Shown: positions 56,902 through 64,000 of the stretch, piece after piece
Position numbering within the stretch: position 1 is the first letter of the stretch
Layout of the letters: each line of letters starts with the position of its first letter
Translations under genes and position numbers: made by a program
The notes under the pieces: model-generated
What the model was told of the DNA's origin: nothing
Database searches by the model: none
What the model saw: the letters and a program-made list of their open reading frames with translations, nothing else
Assembly (NCBI RefSeq): GCF_002573715.1
Contig: NZ_PDHM01000016.1
Coordinates: 847,266 to 911,265, forward strand
DNA: 64,000 nt
Reading direction: 5' to 3'
Source of the DNA: Paenibacillus sp. EZ-K15
GTDB lineage: Bacteria; Bacillota; Bacilli; Paenibacillales; Paenibacillaceae

Positions 56902-57684
56902 TTATTCGCTCATGTGAGCCTGCAGGCTTTTCGGCTGGATCTGGACCAGTCCTTCCTTCGTAATCTGCTGGGTATAACTCATCTGGTTGCCAGGAAAATT
57001 CCGCATCTTCCACCCGTTCATATTCCGGTTGCCGCCATAGAGCGGATCCGCGTAGACCCCTTCGATCGTCAAATTTCTCAGCATCTTGAAGAAACTGCTG
57101 CTCGTCACCCCGCGCATGGGAAATTTGTCCCCCTTTTCCATGGCGGTCAGCACTTCATCCTGCTGCTGAGCCTCAAGTTCAGTAAAAACCTTTTTATATT
57201 TTTGCTGGCAGTAACTCTTAAGTCCCTCCAGACCCAATGTGAACATTTCGTTGCGTTTCAGGCGCGACTGCTCTCCCTGCGTTGCCTGGGCTTGGACGAA
57301 AGGACCCATCATATAGTCCCGAGCATTATATCCCCAAGGGCCTGCAAGCTGATGATCAATAAAAAAGGCTACGCCCAGCGCCTTGGCTCCAGGGCCGTTC
57401 TCATCTTCGGGATAAATCCGTTCGACCGCCGCTTCGGTCATTTTAAACTGCTCCTGATTAAAGAACATTAGCGCATCCTGTAACGAAGCTTCCGGCTTGC
57501 TGCTGGCCGGCGCGGGGGAGTGATTTTTCTCAAGATTGTCCGTCAGGACACCCCCGAACACGCTGCCAACGATCAGACCGCCCAGCGTCATACCTGAGGC
57601 TTTCAAAAAATTCCGCCGGGATTCATCCGGTTGTTCTGACCGGGCCGGCTTGCTGTTCTTTCCCAATTTCAGTCCTGGCAACAT
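56902..57684 (-). CDS. Gluconate 2-dehydrogenase subunit 3 family protein, Tat signal
   Basis: 260 residues. The N-terminus carries a perfect twin-arginine motif SRRNFLKASG followed by a hydrophobic stretch, so it is exported folded and should bring the FAD subunit with it. The rest matches the small gamma-type subunit of membrane sugar dehydrogenases (FFIDHQLAGPWGYNARDYM, NFPGNQMSYTQQ). ATG at 57684 with GGAGGGATC is chosen over the longer frame because it places the Tat motif near the N-terminus. First gene of the four-gene operon. Confidence 0.88.
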   Translation of the reverse strand: MLPGLKLGKNSKPARSEQPDESRRNFLKASGMTLGGLIVGSVFGGVLTDNLEKNHSPAPASSKPEASLQDALMFFNQEQFKMTEAAVERIYPEDENGPGAKALGVAFFIDHQLAGPWGYNARDYMMGPFVQAQATQGEQSRLKRNEMFTLGLEGLKSYCQQKYKKVFTELEAQQQDEVLTAMEKGDKFPMRGVTSSSFFKMLRNLTIEGVYADPLYGGNRNMNGWKMRNFPGNQMSYTQQITKEGLVQIQPKSLQAHMSE

Positions 57685-58042
57685 GATCCCTCCAATTGTG
57701 AATATTGTGGATACAATAATAAAGACCACTTTGAATCAGTTACCCAAAATTCATCTTTTTAAAAAGCAACATTTGTCATCAATCGTCAAAATGCAACTAA
57801 GTTCCTAGTAAGAGACCGCCGGCGCTAACGTTAGCCTCGCCCAGCTCTTTTATAAAGGAACGACGCACGCAGCGCCAGCCCTATTTACGTCTATGATAAG
57901 AATAGAGCGCCTTGCTGCCTGCTTTTTTGGAAACAAAAGAAGAGCCCCCCGGTTTTCTACCGGAGGGCTGGCATGACCACTGATTCAACCATGTGGTAAC
58001 ATCGCAATTTTCAAAATGTTGCAATTGTATTTCACCATCTCC
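57685..58042. other. Intergenic, upstream of the Tat-dehydrogenase operon
   Basis: About 360 bases containing the operon's promoter region (no confident box pair) and the terminator of the DoxX gene at 57943-57969. No gene seen. Confidence 0.5.
57943..57969 (-). terminator. Terminator of the DoxX gene
   Basis: Stem AGCCC...CCGG / CCGG...GGGCT with a short loop; the minus strand continues CTTCTTTTGTTT. It lies 75 bases past the DoxX stop. Confidence 0.65.
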
Positions 58043-58468
58043 TTAAAGTAAGCGGCTCTTTGCTGGCCGTAGAGCCCACGAAAAGATATTTAGAGCAGCA
58101 TATGAAAGCGGAAGGATAAGATTAAAACCGTAATCACCATAATCGTTAGCAAATGCATGAGATAGTGCCGCACCCGTCATTAAAAAGAAGATACCAGCGT
58201 GAACCCATTCTTTAAGTCGAGGTAAACCTGGCACGACGAGAGTGATGGCTCCAAGCACTTTCCATATCCCGAGAATGGTCAATATGTATAATGGGTAGCC
58301 CAGATTCGTCACTAAATCGAGGTTGCCTCCAAATTGCATCAGTTGTCCGATACCACTTAGCATAATTGCTGCTGCGAGTAGTAATGTGACTGACCAATAA
58401 GCAACCATTTTTCCGTGGGGTCGGGTATTTACTTTCATGGTCGTTTCCACACCGATCATTTTACTCAT
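58043..58468 (-). CDS. DoxX-family membrane protein
   Basis: 141 residues with four hydrophobic segments (about 24-42, 55-80, 92-104 and 115-132) and the DoxX-like pattern YILTILGIWKVLGAITLVVPGLPRLKEW. Family members are membrane subunits linked to redox or stress systems; the function here is unknown. Its ATG overlaps the stop of a 33-codon ORF (ATGA), and its ribosome site GAGGAGGG lies inside that ORF, so translation is probably coupled. Confidence 0.85.
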   Translation of the reverse strand: MSKMIGVETTMKVNTRPHGKMVAYWSVTLLLAAAIMLSGIGQLMQFGGNLDLVTNLGYPLYILTILGIWKVLGAITLVVPGLPRLKEWVHAGIFFLMTGAALSHAFANDYGDYGFNLILPLSYAALNIFSWALRPAKSRLL

Positions 58469-58566
58469 TTGTTTCCCTCCTCATTTCTATTAATTACAAA
58501 AACGAGTCCCGTTCCAATTCCTAAAACGATAAAGCTGTCTTTTTCCTCTAGCGTATAATTTGCCAT
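58465..58566 (-). CDS. 33-codon ORF, truncated GyrI-like N-terminus
   Basis: Encodes MANYTLEEKDSFIVLGIGTG followed by 13 residues. The start has a strong GGAAGGG site. The beginning matches what I know of GyrI-like effector-binding proteins that open with a KDxFxVLGIGTEL segment; the remaining about 120 residues are absent. It ends by overlapping the DoxX start, so it is now a leader peptide or the scar of a deletion. Confidence 0.55.
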   Translation of the reverse strand: MANYTLEEKDSFIVLGIGTGLVFVINRNEEGNK

Positions 58567-59151
58567 ATTCAATCCCTTCCTTTTCTTAGAGTTTTCAATG
58601 ATTTGTCATTTCGCTTGATGGGTTAATAATAACTTTAAATTATGTCAAAAAATGATACTGTTTTAGGGGAATCGTATCAGCAAATTTAAAAACCAGAAAA
58701 ACGCTGCTTGAAAGTGGCTATTCATTGCTTCTGTAGTATCACTTCCAGCATAAGAAGCGCATGTTGTCGCAGCAACCGCTCCCATAACGAAAAGGCTGAT
58801 AGCTGAACCGATTGAAGGTTCAGAGCCAGCAGCACTGCTTCCGAAGCGAAATCGACCTTACCAATCGGTATTGTCTTCAAAGCTGTGTAGATACTTGCAG
58901 AAAAGTGAAGTCGCATTTTCTCTAAATAATAGATATGACTGTATGCAGTTTCTTTCCTCCGAACAACTTGTAAAGTTTGTCACCAATTGTTATTCTCTGC
59001 CCTTTCATATAGCGTGATGACCTTAGATAAGTTTCGGTGTACCCCATTTGCTTTAAAAGAAAAGTATGAATTGATAATTGATACTTAGCTTCGTATTTTA
59101 AATGAGAGTCCTTATGGGCATACTAGATACACGATAAACGTAAGGGGAAGA
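58567..59151. other. Intergenic, mostly empty
   Basis: About 585 bases. The left end holds the leader-ORF upstream region, including a TTGACA on the minus strand without a well-spaced -10; the right end holds the promoter at 59071. A minus frame at 58722-58916 has no ribosome site and is not called. Confidence 0.5.
59071..59099 (+). promoter_or_regulatory. Promoter of the flippase-like gene
   Basis: TTGATA, 17 bases, TATTTT, about 50 bases upstream of the start codon. Confidence 0.5.
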
Positions 59152-60150
59152 ATGGAAATGGCAAAGGTGAAAAAACAGTTTGCACGATTGGGGAAGTTAA
59201 AACTCATTTCAACATTATATCGCATGAAAATTGTGAAGATCTTGATTCCTATGATCATCCTGGGAATGATTGTTTGGGCGGGAAAGTCTGAGCTGGGCCG
59301 TATTGACTGGGCTGCCACGCTGGATATCCTTAAGCATCTCGACCCTGCACGAATCTTCCTTCTATTGTCTCTGTCCCTAGTCGCAGTCGCATCGGTTAGC
59401 GTCTATGAGTTTTTGCTTCGGCATCATTTCAAGCTTCCTCTCGGGATTTGGGCGACTTTCCGCTATGCATGGATTGCTAACACGTCAAACAATGTTATAG
59501 GATTTGCCGGGATCGTTGGTGCCGCGCTTCGTACCTTCCTATACCGAGGGCGAGGAGTTTCGATTCCAACCATAACAGCTTGTATTGCCTTTCTGGCTAC
59601 TATTACAATTACGGGAGTTTCGCTGCTGGCTTGGGGGGATTTGACCGGGCTGTTTCCGATCGACGCGGTGATTCAATCTCATCGCTGGACCTTGTATGCC
59701 GTCTGGGCGATCGCGCTTTATCTGCCGGGTTACCTGCTCTTTCAGCGGACTCCCTTCTATAGCAAATGGCTGAACCGCAATCTGCCCCAGATGAATCTGT
59801 CCATAATCGTTGCAGCTGTAGGTGTCTCTGTCGTGGAGTGGCTATTAGCCGGCGTTGCCTTCTGGGCGATTGCGGCGACTCTGCTCCCGGAATTTCCTCT
59901 TCGAACAGCATTAGGCATTTACACCGTCGCCGTAGCGACTGGTCTTGTCAGTATGACGCCTAGCGGCATTGGCGGTTTTGATCTCATTACCCTGCTTGGT
60001 CTTCAGGCCCTTGGATACCCTCCTGAAACAAACGCTGCAGTACTTGTGTTATTTCGTTTGATGTACTATTTGATCCCTTGGCTCATTGGACTTGTAATGG
60101 GAGCCATTGAGTTTGCACGAGGTCGATACCGTACCCAGTTTGATGTTTAA
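59152..60150 (+). CDS. MprF-flippase-like membrane protein (LPG synthase TM region), no synthase domain
   Basis: 332 residues with about eight hydrophobic segments. It matches the N-terminal flippase part of MprF (start MKIVKILIPMIILGMIVWAGKSELGRIDW, then TPSGIGGFDLITLLGL and VLFRLMYYLIPW). Full MprF has about 850 residues with a C-terminal lysyl transferase; here the frame ends after the membrane part, and the following DNA shows no continuation. It could be a stand-alone lipid flippase of the UPF0104/YbhN type or a cut-down MprF. GGGGAAGA ribosome site; own promoter and terminator. Confidence 0.85.
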   Translation: MEMAKVKKQFARLGKLKLISTLYRMKIVKILIPMIILGMIVWAGKSELGRIDWAATLDILKHLDPARIFLLLSLSLVAVASVSVYEFLLRHHFKLPLGIWATFRYAWIANTSNNVIGFAGIVGAALRTFLYRGRGVSIPTITACIAFLATITITGVSLLAWGDLTGLFPIDAVIQSHRWTLYAVWAIALYLPGYLLFQRTPFYSKWLNRNLPQMNLSIIVAAVGVSVVEWLLAGVAFWAIAATLLPEFPLRTALGIYTVAVATGLVSMTPSGIGGFDLITLLGLQALGYPPETNAAVLVLFRLMYYLIPWLIGLVMGAIEFARGRYRTQFDV

Positions 60151-60257
60151 ACTTCCGGAAGGTGGTTGCCGGCTAAACATATGGTTTATTGCAAGGATGA
60201 TACTGAAATTTTGGGTGCTATCGATACCAGCTCTAATTGGTCAAACCCTTGTCCCCT

Positions 60258-60282
60258 CCACCCGCATAGCGGGTGGTTTTTT
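60258..60282 (+). terminator. Terminator after the flippase-like gene
   Basis: Perfect eight-base stem CCACCCGC / GCGGGTGG, three-base loop, then TTTTTT. Confidence 0.85.
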
Positions 60283-60322
60283 GTTTCGCGCGTTTCACGT
60301 ACTCAACTGGCCAAAGACTAAA

Positions 60323-60349
60323 CAAAAAAGCCGCTATTGTAGCGACTTT
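60323..60349 (-). terminator. Terminator of the TetR gene
   Basis: On the minus strand AAAGTCGCT / AGCGGCTTT pairs fully if one G-U is allowed, followed by TTTTTTG. It lies 80 bases past the TetR stop. Confidence 0.65.
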
Positions 60350-60428
60350 CAATGGGATTATGTTTTTGTCCTCAGGAAATGCTGTCACCCGTGCAGTCAG
60401 TTTCCGGGGAATTGCATTTTTATGTGCT

Positions 60429-61025
60429 TTAATTGCTAGGCGCAATACCTTTTATCAGCAATTCCGTCCATTGGGCGGTATAAGGGAGAATCTTCGGGTA
60501 AATATGCGGGCTGGAGATCCCTTCAACCAGGGCCTGGAAATAAATCAGGAGAAATTCATCTGAGTATTTCAGATCAACCTTGCCTTCTTTACGCCCACGG
60601 TGAAACAAATCCAACATGAGCCCGTAGCTTTCCTTGACGTATTGCTGCATCATCAAAGATAATCCGTCATCGTCCTTCTTCGTAAAATAATCCATTAAAG
60701 CTAAATAAAATTGTTTGTTTATTTTTTCCAGATAATTGATTTTGTTCTGACTCATGGCAATGATCGTTTCTTCGAAAGGTTTATTTTCGGCCATGATTTC
60801 TCGGGCCGTTTCCCCCATTTGAGTTAAAAAATACTTAAAAACCTCATGGATCAGGTTTTCTTTACTCCCAAAATACTTAAAAATCGTCGTTTTACCGACA
60901 TTTGAATGTCTAGCAATCTCATCGACGGTTACATTTTCGATGCCGGCATCGGTATTTATCAAGTTAAATGTTGCTTCTAGAACTTGATTTTTCTTCTCTT
61001 GCGTTCTCTTTTCAAAACCATTCAT
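60429..61025 (-). CDS. TetR-family regulator divergent from an ABC exporter
   Basis: A 198-residue repressor-type protein. The helix-turn-helix is standard (VTVDEIARHSNVGKTTIFKYFGSKENLI) and the C-terminal domain all-helical. It is transcribed away from the ABC exporter genes, with 322 bases between. The exporter promoter carries two inverted repeats just past its start, so this protein is the likely repressor, released by the exported drug. AAGGATGA ribosome site. Confidence 0.9.
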   Translation of the reverse strand: MNGFEKRTQEKKNQVLEATFNLINTDAGIENVTVDEIARHSNVGKTTIFKYFGSKENLIHEVFKYFLTQMGETAREIMAENKPFEETIIAMSQNKINYLEKINKQFYLALMDYFTKKDDDGLSLMMQQYVKESYGLMLDLFHRGRKEGKVDLKYSDEFLLIYFQALVEGISSPHIYPKILPYTAQWTELLIKGIAPSN

Positions 61026-61165
61026 CCTTATTCCTGCTTTCTAACTATTATGACTAAAAAAACATTTAAAGGAGAATTCAGTTCGCATTTCCCCTTCCTA
61101 TTTATTATATAGCATAGTTATGAATTATTAAACACAAAAGAGTTCTAAATTTAGGTTTTTTCGCA

Positions 61166-61194
61166 TTGACTATACGGATAAACGGGTGTATAAC
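61166..61194 (+). promoter_or_regulatory. Sigma-A promoter of the ABC exporter
   Basis: TTGACT, exactly 17 bases, TATAAC. It gives a leader of about 150 bases before the ATPase start. Confidence 0.75.
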
Positions 61195-61210
61195 TGAAGC
61201 TGTAAATGAA

Positions 61211-61271
61211 CTTTGGTTTAAAACAAAGCAAATATTCATAATATATGAACTTATTTTATATTTTAAGTTCA
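61211..61271. promoter_or_regulatory. Two inverted repeats in the exporter leader, operator candidates
   Basis: CTTTG-8-CAAAG at 61211-61228 and TGAACTTA-10-TAAGTTCA at 61246-61271, both just downstream of the expected transcription start. The second is a perfect 8+8 repeat and the better TetR operator candidate. Confidence 0.5.
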
Positions 61272-61347
61272 CTATTAATCGAAATAAAGCTTTGCTTTAA
61301 ACTGGAAAGCACGTTACTAAAACTGGTTAAGAAGGAGTTTTAGTGTT

Positions 61348-62229
61348 ATGACAAACATTGTAAAAGTGCAAGGCTTGGAAAAAAGCTTCGGGAAATTCAA
61401 AGCGTTGCATGACGTGTCATTTACGGTAAATGCCGGGGAAGTTGTCGGATTTATCGGGCCAAACGGCGCTGGGAAATCCTCAACGATTCGCACTTTGCTC
61501 GGAATCATCCGTCGGGATGCCGGAGATGCGAAAATTTTCGGCAAGGATGTATGGAAAGATAGCCTTGAGATTCATAAACGAATTTCTTATGTTCCTGGGG
61601 ACGTGACTCTATGGGGAAGCTTAACAGGCGGCGAAATCATTGATTTATTTATGAAATTGCATGGTGGTGGAGACAAAAATAAACGCGACCATTTGATTAA
61701 ACGCTTTGAATTGGATCCTAAGAAGAAAGCCAAAGGCTACTCCAAAGGAAATCGGCAAAAAGTCGGTTTGATCGCGGCTTTATCCGTTGACTCCGATTTG
61801 TATATTTTCGACGAACCGACTTCCGGCCTTGATCCGTTGATGGAAGCCGTCTTCCAGGATGAGGTTGAAAAAATTAAGCTTGCGGGAAAAGCCATCTTGC
61901 TGTCCTCTCATATTTTGAGCGAAGTGGAGCGACTGGCCGATAAAGTGGTTATCATTCGCCAAGGCAAAGTGGTTGAAACCGGAACATTGGATGAGTTGCG
62001 TCACTTAACCCGTTCTACAGTAACTATGGTAACGCAAGGCAATGTGGCTATAATGGCATCCGTTAATGGTGTCCATGATTTCAATCAATCCGGCAATCAA
62101 GCGACATTCTCCGCGGATAACGAATGTATCAATGATATTTTGTCCGAAGCGGCAAAACTGGGTGTCAAGAAGTTTGAGTCCGTGCCGCCTACGCTGGAAG
62201 ACTTATTCATGCGTCATTATGAAGTCTAA
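61348..62229 (+). CDS. ABC exporter ATP-binding protein
   Basis: 293 residues. Walker A GPNGAGKSS, signature region YSKGNRQKVGLI, Walker B LYIFDEPTSGLD, switch LSSH. The C-terminal tail of about 80 residues is of the DrrA type. AGGAG ribosome site. The permease follows 23 bases on. Together they match exporters annotated as polyketide-antibiotic transporters, usually under TetR control as here. The real substrate is unknown. Confidence 0.92.
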   Translation: MTNIVKVQGLEKSFGKFKALHDVSFTVNAGEVVGFIGPNGAGKSSTIRTLLGIIRRDAGDAKIFGKDVWKDSLEIHKRISYVPGDVTLWGSLTGGEIIDLFMKLHGGGDKNKRDHLIKRFELDPKKKAKGYSKGNRQKVGLIAALSVDSDLYIFDEPTSGLDPLMEAVFQDEVEKIKLAGKAILLSSHILSEVERLADKVVIIRQGKVVETGTLDELRHLTRSTVTMVTQGNVAIMASVNGVHDFNQSGNQATFSADNECINDILSEAAKLGVKKFESVPPTLEDLFMRHYEV

Positions 62230-62252
62230 GAGCGGAAACGGAGGAGATTAGA

Positions 62253-63866
62253 ATGCAAGAGAAATTTGCTCGTTCGCGTGTACTATTCGTCCAATATCTG
62301 AAACGTGATTGTAAAAAAATCATCATCTGGGTTTTAGGTTTAGGCTTGTTTTCGGCCGCTTTCGTTCCAGCTTTTGAAGAAATCGGCAAGGGGCACGGTT
62401 TGCAGGGAATGTATGAAACCTTGCATAATCCTGCCATGATTTCCATGGTTGGTCCTACACCGATTGAGACCGCAGCGGATTATACTTTGGGTGCAATGTA
62501 TGCACACGAAATGCTGCTATTCTGCGGTTTGTTTGCGATGATTATCGCTGCTTTGCATGTGGTAAGTCATACTCGCAAAGAAGAAGATCTCGGGCTTACT
62601 GAACTCGTCCGCTCCTTTCAAGTAGGCCGTCAAGCCAATTCGCTTGCGGTGATTGCCGAAGTCGTCATGATCAATATTCTATTAGCGCTCGTGATTGGCG
62701 GAATTATGACCAGCTATGGCGTAGACACGATTTCAGCCGAGGGATCCTTTTTGTTTGGTGCATCCATCGGGATGGCGGGGATATTGGGAGCCGTAATTGC
62801 CTTGGTTATGGCGCAAATTATGCCGACTTCATCCGGTGCAACCGGTACATCTCTCGGAATTGTAGGCTTGCTTTATATTTTCCGCGCCGGAACGGATGTG
62901 TCGAATGTTGATTTATCCATGATCAATCCGATGGGTTGGACTTATCTAACTTATCCATTTACGGAGAACAATTGGGTCCCCCTGATTTTGGCTATAGTCT
63001 TCAGCATCATTGTCGTGATCATCGCTTTTGCCCTTGAAGGCGGTCGGGATATGGGTGCCGGTTATTTGCCAGAAAGAGAAGGCCGGGAGTCGGCAAAAAA
63101 ATCATTGCTGTCCGTACCCGGCCTGTTTACCAAGCTGAACAAAGGCGTAATGATCAGCTGGTTAATTGCTTTCGTCATCATGGGAGCAGCCTATGGTTCG
63201 ATATATGGAGATATGCAGACGTTCCTTGAAAGCAATGAAATCATGAGTCAGATGTTTACGGTATCCGGCGTTTCCATCGAAGAAGCCTTCACCGGGACCA
63301 TTATGATGGTCATGATTGGATTGGTTTCCATTTTGCCGATTGCCATCGTGAACAAACTTTTCTCGGAAGAGACACGGCTGCATTTAAGCCAGCTTTATGC
63401 TACAAAAGTGACGAGAGCTCAGCTCTATTGGACGAGTGTCATTTTGGCCATCGTTGCTGGAATCATTGGCATTTTGCTCGCTTCAATCGGACTTGGCGGG
63501 ACGGCCATTTCTGCCATGGGTGACGGCTCGCCCATGAATATGGGGGATTTTATCTCTGCTGGCTATAACTTTCTGCCTTCCGTGTTATTCTTTACCGGAC
63601 TTGCCGCTGTGGCATTAGGTTGGGCACCAAGACTAGGCAAAGCCGTATATGGGTATCTTGGCTATTCTTTTGCATTAAACTACTTTGGCGGCATTTTGAA
63701 TTTGCCGGAATGGTTCTCGAAAACAGCCGTACAAAGTTGGATTCCGCGGATGCCGGTAGATTCGTTTGATGCAGCAACCTTTATTACGATCACACTGATC
63801 AGTATTGCTTCAATGATGATGGGCTATATTGGATATCGCAAACGGGATATGGTTGAAGGAGCTTAG
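62253..63866 (+). CDS. Large ABC exporter permease (polyketide-antibiotic exporter type)
   Basis: 537 residues with about 12 hydrophobic segments in two similar halves, about twice the size of an ABC-2 permease, as in the TnrB3-like exporters. The coupling region reads EEDLGLTELVRSFQVGRQ in the first half and EETRLHLSQLYATKVTRAQL in the second. GGAGGAGA ribosome site. Last gene of the operon; a terminator follows at the window edge. Confidence 0.88.
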   Translation: MQEKFARSRVLFVQYLKRDCKKIIIWVLGLGLFSAAFVPAFEEIGKGHGLQGMYETLHNPAMISMVGPTPIETAADYTLGAMYAHEMLLFCGLFAMIIAALHVVSHTRKEEDLGLTELVRSFQVGRQANSLAVIAEVVMINILLALVIGGIMTSYGVDTISAEGSFLFGASIGMAGILGAVIALVMAQIMPTSSGATGTSLGIVGLLYIFRAGTDVSNVDLSMINPMGWTYLTYPFTENNWVPLILAIVFSIIVVIIAFALEGGRDMGAGYLPEREGRESAKKSLLSVPGLFTKLNKGVMISWLIAFVIMGAAYGSIYGDMQTFLESNEIMSQMFTVSGVSIEEAFTGTIMMVMIGLVSILPIAIVNKLFSEETRLHLSQLYATKVTRAQLYWTSVILAIVAGIIGILLASIGLGGTAISAMGDGSPMNMGDFISAGYNFLPSVLFFTGLAAVALGWAPRLGKAVYGYLGYSFALNYFGGILNLPEWFSKTAVQSWIPRMPVDSFDAATFITITLISIASMMMGYIGYRKRDMVEGA

Positions 63867-63970
63867 CAGAACAATAAATTCGTAATATACTTTATACTAT
63901 GAACTAAAAATGGAGCGGAAAACGGGCTGAAAGGGTCTGTCAATAATTTTGTGTAAACTCTTTACCAAGG

Positions 63971-64000
63971 AATCCCCCGAGGGGGATTTTGGCGTTTTTA
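63971..64000 (+). terminator. Terminator after the ABC exporter
   Basis: Eight-base stem AATCCCCC / GGGGGATT with a tight loop, followed by TTTT and then TTTTTA at the window end. Confidence 0.6.

Noticed and set aside
58722..58916. Minus-strand frame of 64 codons
   Set aside because: No ribosome site next to its ATG and a composition without clear protein features.
9..64000. tRNA, rRNA, insertion sequences, prophage or integrase genes
   Set aside because: None recognised on either strand.

Overview
The window looks like chromosomal DNA of a spore-forming Firmicute of the Paenibacillus type. Reasons: class III fructose-1,6-bisphosphatase, strong AGGAGG-like ribosome sites with some TTG and GTG starts, consensus sigma-A promoters, an accessory SecA, a Tat-exported gluconate-dehydrogenase-like flavoenzyme with its own TatA, and a large lipopeptide megasynthase locus. 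The assignment rests on gene content; no rRNA or tRNA gene was seen.

Left edge (1-3344): fbp on the minus strand, a small secreted protein and mostly empty AT-rich DNA. Positions 3345-33256 hold a visibly GC-rich, all-minus-strand biosynthetic operon with AT-rich DNA on both sides. In transcription order it contains panD; an NRPS (acyl-AMP ligase, carrier, then modules read as Ile, Ser, Ser, ending in half a condensation domain) that is split by a one-base frameshift at a C-run near 30295; three tandem CPBP-type membrane proteins with incomplete catalytic motifs; a hybrid KS-ACP-C-A-PCP-C-A-PCP-C enzyme; a BtrH-like papain-fold protein; a type II thioesterase; a free-standing malonyl transferase; and an M20 peptidase. 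Read collinearly it suggests acyl-Ile-Ser-Ser-(C2 beta-keto unit)-X-Gly. No terminal thioesterase is present: the line ends in a condensation domain, so release onto an amine or by the BtrH-like protein is plausible. This is the most interesting part of the window.

33257-42060: a degenerate repeat tract, a decayed glycosyltransferase, then an operon of a LytTR regulator fused to a pseudo-ABC domain, an ABC ATPase, its permease and an accessory SecA; also a decayed ORF, an alpha/beta hydrolase and a small ORF. 42172-47220: a YqeG-like HAD protein lacking its catalytic aspartates, and a nucleoside/ribose operon (LacI regulator, ribokinase, nucleoside hydrolase, DcuC-family carrier) with a clear promoter and palindromic operator. 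47420-54096: map with a TetR gene, a small membrane protein, a CueP-like lipoprotein, a YfbM-like protein, a two-gene ABC exporter and a DUF2268 protease.

54453-57684: an operon for an exported FAD dehydrogenase (Tat-signal small subunit, GMC subunit with an Fe-S-type cysteine cluster, TatA, CuA-type cupredoxin lipoprotein). 58043-64000: a DoxX protein behind a tiny coupled ORF, an MprF-flippase-like protein without the synthase domain, and a TetR regulator divergent from an ABC exporter whose promoter carries two inverted repeats.
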